Shown: piece after piece, positions 1-11,345 of the stretch
Layout of the letters: every line of letters begins with the position of its first letter
Numbering within the stretch: the first letter of the stretch is position 1
Assembly: GCF_052857255.1 (NCBI RefSeq)
Contig: NC_135500.1
Location: 107,131,548 to 107,195,547 of the forward strand
Length of the DNA: 64,000 nt
Direction of reading: 5' to 3'
Source of the DNA: Amblyomma americanum
Lineage: Eukaryota; Arthropoda; Arachnida; Ixodida; Ixodidae
Notes under the pieces: generated by a model
Databases searched by the model: none
What the model was told of the DNA's origin: nothing
What the model saw: the letters and a program-made list of their open reading frames with translations, nothing else
Program-made: the position numbers and the translations under genes

Positions 1-1150
1 ACGCCACCTGCACGTGCTGATCTATTCTGCCTTAAACCCGAAGAGTATTTCTAAGTACATCCAATGGCCAGGGGGCGCAACAGAAATGAAAACACTTCCG
101 CGGGACTGTTCTGAACAAGGAGTGAGCACACGCCTACTGTCGCTTGAACTTCACAGAAACGTCCTTCGACGACCACCTAGCCGTGGCTCGCGCATTCTGC
201 AGACATGCGTGATCGCGCGCTGCCCAGACGCCGCAAATAACACTGTTGAGCCACCGTGCATTCCTACGGAAGCCGAAACCGAGTTCACTAAACGAGCGAG
301 TCGGGGAGCGCGAGAAAGGGAGGAAGGGAAAGGCCCTAGCCAGGCCGGTTTGAGCGGCAATTGGGCTTCCGCGCGCCAGCGCGGCGAAAAAGAGCAGCGC
401 GAAACGCCCGCTCTCTGGCGTCTAATAAAAGGCGTCCCCGCTCCTCCGACGCCGGAGAGTTCCCTTTCTCTCTCCTCCTGCGCCTCCTCTCCCGCTGGCC
501 GGACGGCGATGGCGTCATCACCGCCGTTCGATTTTGGAAGTTACGGCCGACGAGCGAGCGAGGAATCCAGGTCAAGTCCACCGTCGAGCCAGAAGAGCAC
601 GCACTCCGCAGCCGCGGTGAAGGAGGAGGAGTCCGAAAGAGAAAGAGAGGACAGAGCGTGCGCGCGCACAAGACGCGCCGCCGTTCGACGGCATGCGGTA
701 ACTGCCTGCAGCCGCCGCCGAGGAAAGCGGCGACCGGTGAAGACACACTTCTGGCCGCCGGGGGCCAGCGGCCAATTTGGGTTGCCCCAGACAGCATGCC
801 TACCTGGCTGCCCGCTGGCGCTGCCGGCGAAGGCGGTGTGTCCAACTGCCGCTTGTCTCTTCCTTTTTTTTTCTGCAGTCGGCAACTGTCTTGACCTTTT
901 TGGCTCCTTTCCTGCCGTCTCTTCTTTTTCTTCCATTTTTGCGCCAAAACGACGGGCCGCTCGGGGCTGGGCCGCCCTCTCGCTCGTCCTCTTCCCCTAC
1001 TGCCCGGTTTACTCCTCCCCTGCGCACGTGGACCTTCGTGTGTCCACAGACGGTGGGACCGCGTCATCGACTGCTTCGTGCCGCTGTCCCGGGTCGCCCG
1101 TCTGGTAGCCGTAATGGCCTCCAACCTGCACTGCCCCCCTCGTCACATCG
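1..1150. promoter_or_regulatory. GC- and CpG-rich island, possible promoter region
   Basis: This stretch is markedly richer in G+C and CpG than the AT-rich DNA that follows, and carries long overlapping open frames on both strands, which GC-rich DNA produces by chance. A TATA-like TAATAAAAGG lies near 422-431, and a polypyrimidine tract ending in CAG near 860-880 looks like a splice acceptor. No frame gives a recognisable domain, and the longest (364 codons) is a mix of Arg, Ser and Pro. I read it as a possible CpG-island promoter or 5' exon of an unidentified gene, not as a defined CDS. Confidence 0.3.
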
Positions 1151-2390
1151 TTCTATCATGATTGTTTGTTTGTTTATTTATTTGTTTTTCCCCTCTTTCG
1201 TCTGGGCGCCCAGGTCTACGTGTTTTCCACTGTCCTCCTTTCCCAGCCCCTCCCGCTGTCTGCACCTGCAACACACACCGCCGCTTTGCCTACCGGTGAT
1301 AAGAATTTTATCGCGTTCCCACGCTTCTTTCGTTCTCCTTTTAGTTACGGCATGAAGCGGCGAGGATCAAATAAGGGTTTCGCGAGAAGATGCAATCTTG
1401 GTACTCATTCTCATCGATGATATATTGCTGCTTTATCCCAGCCAGCAGAACCTGCTGTTCTTTTTGACTCTGCACCAGCAGTCATTGAGAGCAGACCTGG
1501 GGGCATTCGTAGCTTCGAGGCTAGATAACGCTTTGTCTTTTGATCCCTAAGGCCAGCACGCAAACACCGCCAGCTGAGATGTAGCAAAGCAGGGACCATG
1601 CCGTTAATTATCTATCTTCATCCCTGAAGCATCACACGGTTGGTGTCCTAACAACTCATATGCATTATCTTGTGGGCTACTTCGAAGGGGAAGGATCTCA
1701 GTTCATCGGTCGCTGTCGTATTTTTGTGAGGGGCAGCAAACTGACAGGACTCTCCGTTTCTGGGCCCGCAACCTGCGAGCGAATCTTGAAGAAGCCGAGG
1801 CTAGCATGGTGGTGTATACTGCACATGTGCATGCCGAGGTCGTGTGGGGCAAGTAAGGCGCAGCACGGAAAGCCCACTGATCAAATGGGCCTGAAGATAA
1901 CAGTGCAAGGCGGGCTGCGTGGTGCACTAGTCTGGCATTGTAGTCTGTAGTCTGGAGACAAACCGGGCGTTGCATTAAGGTCAGACTACAAGAGCACCAC
2001 GCAGGAGTAGGCTTATTTGCCGGGGGGAGGGGGGAGGGGGATTAATTGGCCTACCATTGTCGCCACTGCCATGGCTGCACTCCTCGGTTCCGCGATACTA
2101 GAATCTTGAAAAAGTGCGCGTCCCTTATTAGCCGATAAATTTTTGAAGCATACTGTATAAAGAAATAATTTGGCCCGTGCGTCAACAAACTATCAGTGTC
2201 ACCAACTAAAACAGAATTTTCATGTCTAGATAGAAATCTGTGCCACACACGCCAGCATGAAAGGTTTTTGTGATGGTTGTTTCTCAGTTTACGGCTGCGA
2301 TTAGGACGAATGCACAGATATGGCGTGTCTCTGAAGTAAAACTCAGTTTAAGTTCTGCGCTTCGTCCCGTGTGTTCCTTTTTACTCGTCC
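1151..2390. other. Spacer without recognised feature
   Basis: Mixed-composition DNA with short open frames only. I see no domain, tRNA-like fold, repeat array or transposon end. A G-rich run lies near 2,021-2,040. Confidence 0.5.
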
Positions 2391-2969
2391 CTCGTTGTTC
2401 GCGCGGTCACAATATGCATATACAAGTATGGGCCTAAAGCCTAGCCGAATATTCATCCGGCTACGACTCTCAGAAAGAATGGTACCCATCATGGAGATGA
2501 TAATAGCTGAGACGCATAGCCCTGCATTAGTCAAGGTTACTAGTGTGTACAATCCTTGTTGCCTCCTTACCAAATTAAACCCCACCTCAAACCCCGCACC
2601 GGGCCCGTTTGAGTCAGCTGCTGAAGACGCGCAAGCGTCTGTTCTAACTGTTCGGTGCATTGTTTACCTTGTTAGTGTGAAATATGTCCAGCAGTGGCAA
2701 TGTGCCGAACAGCTAGAACAGACGCTTGCGAGTCTTCAGCAGCTGACTCAAACAGGGCGGCTCTGGGATTGAGGTGGGGGTCAATTTGGTAAGGAGGCAA
2801 CAAGGATTGTACACACTAGTAACCTTGACTGATGCAGGGCTATGCGTCTCAGCTATTATCGTCTCCATGATGGGTACCATTCTTTCTGAGAGTCGTAGCC
2901 GGATGAATATTCGGCTAGTCTTTAGGCCCATACTTGTATACGCATATTGCAACCGTGCGAACAACGAGG
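2391..2969. repeat. Long inverted repeat (2 x 272 bp, 35-bp loop)
   Basis: Bases 2,391-2,662 are repeated in reverse complement at 2,698-2,969 with only scattered mismatches. The loop is 2,663-2,697. The outer ends read CTCGTTGTTCGCGCGG on the left and the complement of CGTGCGAACAACGAGG on the right. Both arms give matching translations on opposite strands, which is why paired open frames appear there. No transposase is seen. It could be a foldback element or an inverted duplication of an unidentified transposon fragment. Confidence 0.9.
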
Positions 2970-5224
2970 GGCTGTTAGGAGCATGATCTTTCTTCAGTTT
3001 TCACCAAAAAGTGATAACTGACATTTCTGTTATAGAATCCGAGATGGTCGCAACATGTCCGAGTGATCCACAGCAGCGGGTTCGGCGGCCACCAGTGTTG
3101 CACTGGCACGCACAAATTAGTAAGACCAGTGACCACGGCCGCCGTTTCTTTTCGGAGACGGGGTGCGGGGTCGACGCAGAAAACAAGTTGCCAGGGATTA
3201 GGCGTGGAATCAAACTAAAGTCTACTTTCATAACGCGAACGTCTCTTCACTGTGCACAATGTGTCGGCGCCTTCCCAATTGCACGCACCTATAGGAGACA
3301 CTGACCGAGCACGTGCGTAATACGCTCGCGCACTAACGCAACTGCTTTTGATTTGATACAAGTTTCACCTACGTGCAGATTCAGGCGTTCACGCACGCCA
3401 CATGACGCTGGACAGGACGCTTCACCTAGGTAACTATACAAGATGCTCACAGGTCTCCTAGCTCTGCGATATACGCCATGCGAGCTACCAAACTAAGCCA
3501 AGATTGACTAGAAGTTTCAAGCGTGTGCGCAACTGGCATCGGCCAATTCCTTTTTGAAGCGCAGTAAAAGGTCACCCGCGTCTGCCCAGGCGTTCAAGAA
3601 AGCCTCCGGACGCCTTTTCTATCTCTCTTTCCTGACACCGTTCCTGTAAGAAGCGCTGTCGCAGAGACGAACATAAACTATGCGTTGCCGGGATTAGGCG
3701 TGGAATGTGTCCCTGCCGAGCACTTGAACAGCTGACCTCGGGAACGCTCCTGCACACCAATGTATGGGCCATGGCCCCTGCGAGCTTCGCTCATGTGAAC
3801 TGACGATGCGGCGTTGAGCCGCGCAGAGGTGGCCTGACATAATCGCATGTTTCGACTACATCGTCTCGAGCTCTTTCTGATCCCCCCCCCCCACCCCCCC
3901 CAGAATGTATGCACCCACTGGCGTTTCTTGTTCTTGCTATGCGCTGCACCGACTTTAGAGGGGAGCACCTTATCGCCTTAAGAGCTCCACAATGTCCTTT
4001 GTGACAGCCGCTGCGCTTGCAGAGAGCTTCCTTAATTCTTACCGTCTTCCTCGAACTCTCCATCCCAGACACGCTGTTCCACTTCAGTGGTCAGGCCACG
4101 CGCGCTTTATTTTATCTGCAACTTTTTTTTTTCTCCTGTACACCTCGGGTTCTTCCACTCTTTTATTTTGTTGGTCGAAACCAGCCAATTTAGGTGCGTT
4201 TGGTATTATCGCTTCCTGCGTTTCCTCTTCACTTGTTGCTATATCTAGAACTGATGTAACCTTTCAAAGACGCCGCTCCCACCTGTAGCTCAACTTATTC
4301 TGGCATGTAGCGAACGCGTCCCTTTTCCTGGAAGTTCTTACGAACAGCTCTATGGATTAGCTTTCTTTTGAGAATTTTTCTAAGCGGCATTCCTCGCACT
4401 TTACTCCGCGTTTTCTGCTCTCGAAGGTATGTGGCCTAGTTCTTTCCCGCTATCTGTCCGGAACGGCTCGCACGGAAGGAAACAAGTCACGCGACGGATC
4501 GGAGGTAACAGTCGTAAAGCGTGCGCATCTATCAGGCTTCCTTCTAGCCAAGTGCCAATATTGGAGAGTTTTAGCACCTCCGTATCGTGAAAACGGCAAC
4601 TGCGGTAACTACGACCGTACGGCAAATACGTCTAAGCCAGTGCAACGGTATTTGCCTACGCATGTCCGGCTGTGCTAAAACTTTACTAGATGTAGCTTGT
4701 AGCTAGTGTCGGTCAACATACAGTTTGACACGAAATTGTAGCTTTTTGGAGACGGTTCACTGGCTGACGGTATTTTACTGCTATTCGCTGCTGTTTGAAC
4801 GCAAATTTAACGTAGCCCATTCATAAATAATTAATTTTCCATTTTCTTCACTAATTTTCTCATCGGTTCTCATATTTGTACATTCACTTAGTAATTAGGG
4901 TACACTTCAAGAGCCGCAGTGAGTAATAAGTATACACTTGGCAGGGAAAGATCCTTATACACCAACGTGCACATTAGTAGCGTAATTTGAAAGAATACAG
5001 AGAGCTTTCAAAGATAATGCCACCGACGTTTTAAACATATCGGATTAATATTGAAGTGCCATTTTGCCCCTCTTTTGACTTCTAGCTAACAGCACAATTT
5101 GGTTTATGGACTTGGAGCGAACATTTAGTGACGATGGGTTCACCTGATACCTCCCTCAATGAAAATGCCTCCCCCAAAAGAAGCATTGTTGCTACATGAG
5201 TCCTCCCTCCAAGATGGTCAAAAG
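2970..5224. other. Spacer; one short dispersed repeat
   Basis: No gene is recognised. A ~23-bp sequence, GTTGCC(A)GGGATTAGGCGTGGAAT, occurs at 3,187-3,210 and again at 3,684-3,706, which suggests remnants of one repeat family. A C-rich tract lies at about 3,882-3,901. The DNA from about 4,660 on is AT-rich. Confidence 0.5.
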
Positions 5225-5420
5225 AGTAAAGCTGAAATTTGGGCGAGTTGGTAAGCATTCATGGTGGGTGAACAGCGCAACAAAGGCGGGACAAAGGCAA
5301 GACAAGCGCTGACTAGCAACTGAGTTTATTGAAGAACGAAAAGTGGTAATATATAGTGAACGTGAACAATAAAATATAAAAAACAGAAAAAACGACAAAA
5401 AAAAGGGGGGGGGGGGGGGT

Positions 5421-5548
5421 AAACAACCTATGTCATGTGCAAGTCCAGATATTGAATTTCCTTGTCATTTAATGTCACCGAAGGAAACAACCTATGTCAT
5501 GTGCAAGTCCAGATATTGAATTTCCTTGTCACTTAATGTCACAGAAGG
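5421..5548. repeat. 64-bp tandem duplication of the PLE coding end
   Basis: The block starting AAACAACCTATGTCATGTGC at 5,421 is repeated at 5,485 (period 64). Each unit contains the last codons and stop of the PLE reading frame on the minus strand. It sits next to a 15-base G run (5,405-5,419). Confidence 0.9.
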
Positions 5549-5550
5549 AT

Positions 5551-5860
5551 AATAATAATAATTGGTTTTTGGGGAAAGGAAATGGCGCAGTATCTGTCTC
5601 ATATATCTTTGGACACCTGAACCGCGCCGTAAGGGAAGGGATAAAGGAGGGAGTGAAAGAAAGGAAGAATAGGTGCCGTAGTGGAGGGCTCCGGACTAAT
5701 TTCGACCACCTGGGTATCTTTAACGAGCACTGACATCGCACAGCACACGGGCGCCTTAGCGTTTTTCCTCCATAAAAACGCAGCCGCCGCGGTGGGTTCG
5801 AACCCGGGAACTCCGGATGAGTAGTCGAGCGCCCTAACCACTGAGCCACCGCGGCGGGGC
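5551..5860 (-). mobile_element. Ruka-like tRNA-derived SINE with 11-bp TSD
   Basis: On the minus strand the element begins with a tRNA-like head: GCCGCGGTGGCTCAGTGGTT is the A-box region and GGTTCGAACCC at 5,806-5,792 is the B box. A conserved body follows, and it ends in a (TTA)n-type tail at 5,551. The target duplication CACAGAAGGAT is present at 5,540-5,550 and 5,861-5,871. The insertion interrupts a PLE open frame, so it is younger than that PLE. Confidence 0.93.
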
Positions 5861-6110
5861 CACAGAAGGATTGCTGATGCACTTTTGTGCCAGATTATGA
5901 ATGTGATATGCTTCCATGATTTCTCAGGTCACCTTGTTCTTATTGTAGAACAGCACTGCTGTCTTCTTGTACAGCGGTTCGCATTTGCATTTTTTGCAGC
6001 GAAACTTTGTCCCAGGAGCCGCGCCATCCTTTTCTGGTTTTCTCTTACGTTCTTTTTCTTTTCCGTGTTTGCACTTACAACTAGCGCAATGAGTGGCAAC
6101 AATGAATGAT

Positions 6111-6683
6111 CAAAAGAGGCATTCTACCGTGTGTTTTAATAGGGCGTAGCAGAAGGGCCACCTCCGTTGAGTGCAAGCCAGCTTCAAGCAGCAATTTAAC
6201 CTGCTTATCCGTTGTATTGGTCCCGCAGTGCCTGTTCTGAAGAACGCAGCGCAAACCCTGCTGAGACAATTGAACGCTGGTAGAAAAGAGAACGAACAAT
6301 TGCCTGCCGCGGAAGGGGGTAGGGTTAAAGTGTTCCAGTATGTAACACACAGCGTGGCATTATAAAGGTGGCTGGCCGGCATTATGGCCAGGCGTTTCTT
6401 ACAGCGCCATGCAAACTGTTCAGTCTGCGCTTACGCATTGCTAAAAAACCAATTCGATAAAAGGGACATGCGAGGCAAAACACACGACCAAATTCCACAA
6501 CAGGTGGTGTTTATAATTGTCCCTTTCGCTGTGGACAGGCATGCTGGGTGTTTCACCGAAAATGTTTTGCGATTGTTTAAACATTGGCTTTTCGAATTTG
6601 AAGAGCGCTTTTCTCAGCATAACATTGTCAGCGGCCTAGCGCGTCAGAATAATGCTAAAGACCTGCTAACTAGTGAACTGGCC
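6111..6683. other. Region between PLE fragment and foldback; unassigned ORF
   Basis: A plus-strand frame from an ATG at 6,384 runs to 6,689 (101 codons) with Cys- and Phe-containing, non-repetitive sequence, but I do not recognise it and see no splice or poly(A) support. The minus strand at 6,110-6,350 may hold degenerate upstream PLE sequence ending in a His-Cys-Cys-His motif. Confidence 0.3.
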
Positions 6684-7049
6684 AACTAATATTGAATAGA
6701 TAACTTTTTACCTATTACCGTTAGTCTCCTTATTCATTGAGAGGCGCGTAGCCCACTGTACCTAATATCCATACCAGCTTTTAGAATTTCGAAAATGCAG
6801 CAACCCTCCGCTCTTTAACAAGACAAATTTTGGCTATTTCGACGAGTTAGGCTTTGCCTGCAAGATTTTCGAAAGCGCATGCATTTTGGCTCGATGCAGG
6901 CAAAAAATTGTTGCGCCACAGCGCAAAAGGTAACGGCGTTTTCAAAATTCTAAGAACTGATATGGATATTACTTAGGATGACTAAACGCCTCTCAATGAA
7001 TAAGGAGACTAACAGTCACAGTTAAAAAGTTGACTGTTCAATATTAGTT
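6684..7049. repeat. Foldback / MITE-like palindromic element
   Basis: AACTAATATTGAA at 6,684 is mirrored at 7,037-7,049, and CTCCTTATTCATTGAGAGGCG near 6,728-6,748 is mirrored near 6,990-7,010. The pairing continues inward to about 6,800 and 6,935, and an inner hairpin (TTTGCCTGCA / TGCAGGCAAA) sits at the centre. The length is about 366 bp, with no coding capacity. The class is unknown. Confidence 0.8.
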
Positions 7050-10000
7050 AATCAACCTGCTAGTTAACACGTCTTAGCTGTATTATGATGCACTACGCGG
7101 CTGACAATGATATGCCGGAAAAAGCACAGCACAAAAAAAAACAACACTTAGAAAGGCTGTTTTTAAAGATTGCAGATCATCTTAGGTTAAACGCCTGGTA
7201 CATCGGATAAACGGGAAAGCGCAATAACATTCGCGTACGTGAGCATCGTACATTTCTGACGTTTGCTGAAAAGGGTCATCTTTGTATTCATTGGCGACAG
7301 TTCGGTTGCATGGCCACTTTTAACTAGGTCGCTGCGTTGCTTAAAAAAAAAAACTTCGCAAAAGAGACAACACATGAGGAAATGTGCATGTTTCTTCTGC
7401 CCGTTGTACTTAGTGGGATGGGCAGGGACACTTTATTTTTCATTCTTTTTATCGTCTCACAATAATTATTCGTCTGATTTGCGCGTCGTCTTTTTTCAAA
7501 ATCACGTACCAACTAGCCCCCCAGAGTGTCACTGTACTCGGGAGAAAAAATAATAGATATGAGCAGTAGCCGCTAGAAGAATATGCGACTGTAGAAAACG
7601 TGGCTGTCGATTATGGGTCAGTGTTTTCTCATTATCTCTGAATTCCAAGCAATCCTATTATCTCTGAATACCCTCTTTATCTTTGAATCTTAAGCAAGGA
7701 GGATTGAAGCTTCCCGTTCTTGTTTAGTTGTTATTTTTTTATTGCATGTATTCACGCTGGCGTTGCGAAGCGCATGACATTGTTTCGTTTCCTGACCGTG
7801 GCGGAGCCTAATAGTTCCCCACTGCAGTCTGATTTATTTCTCACAATAGTGATTATAGTGATTTCGCTCTCAGTGGCGCTCACTGTTCACACCTCTCGCA
7901 TCTCCTATTTCCTTTGTCACGCAAAACTTAACAGAATTGAGTGCATTTATTTGATATATCTCGTGCTTTACCGATTTTTTTTACTAGGCAGCTGTGGAAA
8001 AAATCGCCCCGAAATTTTTTTAAAGTCACGGGCTTTCTGCTCTGAACTCACTACGTCCTTCATTGAATTTTCGGAAAATTATTAGTCTTTCCGCTTTCAG
8101 AGCTAAGTTCTTGGGCTACTCGGCCAATGGATGTTCGTGAGTTCGTTAGTTGTTTGTTTGCTAAATTATTTGTTTCTGCGCTATCTTGCGAAAAAAAAAA
8201 TGGACTGATTTTGTTAGACAAAAAAAAAAAGTTCTGACAGTTGGCTTTCCTCGCGTATGAGCAGATCCTTTGTGCAAGCCTATCGAAATCAACTTTACTC
8301 AACAAAAAAGAAGTCGTGTTTGTTGAAGCATGAAGTTAATGCGGTATCTGCGCACTTTGTATTCTATGTCAGATCGTTATTTAAAAAATTCTTTTTACAT
8401 GCCGAAATTCGCTTCACATCGCCAAGGCCACAAATGCGCTAGCTCTGGCCAAATAAAATAATTTACTGCGAGTTGCTTTCTTGATTTTTTCTTCTTTTTT
8501 TTTCCTAGAGAGGGGCGGGGGTGAATACTCTGCACCTGCAAACTGTTTTCTGAACTCAGATGCAGTCCCTACTCTGCAACGGCTTCGATATGCGCATCTG
8601 AATTTTAATTTCCTGATGACGGCTTTGAGACTGACACTTTAAACTGGTCAGGTTCGCCCTAAGGCGTGGCTATGTCTCTGCACTGACCCGAAAAGCATAA
8701 AGCATTGGCATAGACAGGAATCCCTCAGTGAATATTAAGAAATATTTCAGTAGTTTTTACGAATGTTAAAAATTAAAAGACCACATCTTGCACTTTGGAA
8801 TTTCTTCTTCGAAAATACTGTAGTGTGCCATTTTAGCAGTAGGCGATAGTGGTATGCATTGCAGAGAAAATTAGGAGGAAGTGTTTTGTACGTGTGTGTG
8901 TGTGGGGGGGGGGGGGGGGGGGGGGGTAGGCAGTGTAGACGCGTTAGTTTGTCGGAATTAGCCTTTAAATTCTTGCACGCGAATGTCGACCCGACAGACG
9001 CAAGAGTTTCTACGCAATTATTCGAAAAATGCTTCCACGACCGCACTGTACAGTCAATTCCGAGCGAAGCCTGTTTTTGTGCCCGTTAATGTTGCCTGCG
9101 TGCAATCATTTTCTGCAGCGCAGTGACTTCAGGAGTGTGTCGCCGTGCCTCCTCACGTTTTTCGGAGGGCTTAGTACCACTGAATGTTTTTCTGTGTTGT
9201 GTTTTGTTCTATGGCGCACCAGCGACTGATACTATCATGCGCCAAACATCAAGTTAAAATTGCCAGTGTGCTACACTTACGAAACGAAGCATTTCAAAAA
9301 GGTACGGTTTCGGCTAAACACTACTTTCCCGTAGGGGCACAAAATATCCATGGGGTCATGAAAAATACTCAACTGCATTTTCTCCTAGAAGCAAGAAGCA
9401 GGCTGAAAAAGCATGTGTCAAATGTAAAACAGCGAGAAATGATCACTTCTAGATTTCTCATATTTTCTGTGTGAATATAATAAGAGGTTTACTGTGACAT
9501 GCCACCGCATGCTTCACAATTTCAAATCGAGGCTTGCTTTGTTTTATGAGTGTGAAGGTGTATGTAACTTGTGCGCCCCATGAAAAGACGGCGTAAAATC
9601 ACTCGGATAAACAGTTCTTGGTACCTGCGGGACTAAAACCCGCTTTACGAGCTGTAGCTTCTAATTTACCTCGTTATCACACATAGTCTGCCATTTATTC
9701 CCCAGTTCAGTGTATTAAAGGTCAATCCAATTAGCAATAAAGAAATTATTACTCATTGGCTTCCGCCCAAGAGCAGTCATACAAAGCTTTCCATTTTAGC
9801 CGTATAGCTGCGCTTGGGTGGATTCCAAGGAGTAATTACTCCTTTATTACAAATCTACTCCACCTTAGGGGATTCCCCTAAAACATTTATCCGATTATTA
9901 TGGGGCTGCTTTAATTTTTTTTTTTTGTCCTTGCGAGCTCGTCCAGCGCATGCATCGCTCGTTGCCACTAATTCCGACGTGGCTCGGGGACCCGCCGAAT

Positions 10001-10530
10001 TTTATTCTATGTCCTTGCGTAGTGAAGGCTGCTATGTTGTGTATGATGTATCACAATGAAGGTTTGATTGCATTTCTTGAATTTAGAGCATTGAGTATCT
10101 CAAGGGACTTTTTGAAGATAACGGTAATATCAATGTGCACACCTATTACTTCTTCCAGAGCGACACAGTTCGCATAACATTCGGCGATAAAAAAAGTGTA
10201 CTGTTCTTCCTGCATAGAATGCCGTTCTTCAACCGTCCGTGTGAAATGCAGCGCGATTCTGATATTTTCATCTACTGCAAGGCGTTTCTCTGTGCTTTTG
10301 TGGGAATTGTTTCTATATGAAAATATGTTAGAGTGAGGTTCCATACTGAGGAATGTCTGTACTAAGGAGGCAGTAGGGAAGACTTTTCTGTGGCATATGC
10401 ATCCGGAACCGAAGCAGCAGCGGTCTGACTGCTCGCGTCTTATTACAGAATATTCTTCTGGAAGGCATATGGACGCCATCAAGCAGCAAAGGTGTGAGGA
10501 TTTTTTGTTTACATTGAAAAAAATAAGTGA
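7050..10530. other. AT-rich spacer with a (GT)n-(G)23 tract
   Basis: No gene or transposon domain is recognised. At 8,892-8,926 a short GT run passes directly into 23 consecutive G. Open frames are short and compositionally random. Confidence 0.5.
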
Positions 10531-11345
10531 GTTAAATACGTGAAGTCAACCCGACATTGGCGTCGGTTTTGCGGCAACCAGTAAGAAGCAAAGTATTAGA
10601 CTCAACACACGATGAACGGCAGACGAGATGCTTCATCCCAACGTTATTCCAGGCTCGGCACGAAACACGAGGATGAAGGTATAGTCGTCGAAAGCTGGCC
10701 AACCCATAGGGAACCGCGCAGAAGGGGTATACCAGCCAACGAGGAAGCCCCAGCCGGCACATCGCACGAGTTACGCAACGCGTGTTACGCAGAGCTGTGC
10801 GCAAAGCCTGCGCCAGCCTTGTCGTCCGCTTGGCTCGCGCCGGTTCTGGCCGCAGGGGCGCGCTGCGGCGGCCCTTTCTCCCCCTTCGCTTCCCTTTGTC
10901 TCTCGGCCTCACGCGCCGTCGGGCGAAGCGGGCTTTGCGGTCAACTGGGACCGCCGCGCGGAGGTCATTGCCGCCGTCATCCCGCCGTGGCTGCAGCCAT
11001 CGGAGCGGGATGCCCAACCGAGCGAGCGACGCACACTTTCGGTGTCGCACATCTTCGGTCTTGTCGATGGGGTGGGCCCGCTCGATTGATTCCAAGGGGG
11101 GCCCTACGCGAAAGGCAAAGCGCTGCGCGAGACGCCGAAAGGTTGCATGCATGCCGAGGAGTGCGTGCGTGATCTCGAAGCCCGATTGAGATAAGCAGAG
11201 ATGCAGGAAGCCGGTCGCTGACAGCTCGGTTTCGTTGGCCTTTGCCAGGAGGAGCCGCGCGGAGCTGCTCTCCTTGGGGCCTTGGCTGCCGCTGATGTGT
11301 GCTTACACGGTCAAGTCGCGGTTGGTAACGCACTCTCTGCCGCCG
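10531..11345. promoter_or_regulatory. GC-rich island
   Basis: This is a CpG-rich block in AT-rich surroundings. Arg/Ala-rich frames are open on both strands (for example 206 codons, minus, 11,152-10,532) but show no domain. It may be a promoter or 5' exon region. No decisive core promoter element was identified. Confidence 0.3.

Larger units (their letters stand above)
5225..6110 (-). mobile_element. Penelope-like element 3' fragment (GIY-YIG C-terminus), split by a SINE
   Basis: Read on the minus strand, about 6,040-5,870 encodes a Cys-rich stretch (CKKCKCEPLYKK) followed, after one in-frame TGA, by EIMEAYHIHNLAQKCISNP. Beyond the inserted SINE it continues with SVTLSDKEIQYLDLHMT and a stop at about 5,440-5,540. 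This Cys-rich plus R/E-EAYxI...CxSxPSxxLxxxE order is the C-terminal end of the GIY-YIG endonuclease domain of PLEs. A 3' UTR follows with AATAAA on the minus strand at 5,330-5,325, and the terminal motif related to GGGCTAGTTGGT lies near 5,230-5,245. It is truncated at its 5' side and carries a stop, so it is a dead copy. Whether it extends to about 6,300 is unclear. Confidence 0.75.

Noticed and set aside
14..1124. Long open frames on both strands (364 codons plus, 262 codons minus)
   Set aside because: They overlap on opposite strands in GC-rich DNA, are Arg/Ser/Pro-rich and show no domain; GC-rich sequence has few stop codons by chance.
6384..6689. 101-codon plus ORF
   Set aside because: Not recognised, no supporting gene signals, and it lies between a PLE fragment and a foldback element whose sequence forms its end.
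10532..11172. 206-codon minus ORF and 186-codon plus ORF
   Set aside because: They overlap antisense in a CpG-rich block, with Arg/Ala-biased composition and no motif, signal peptide or splice support.
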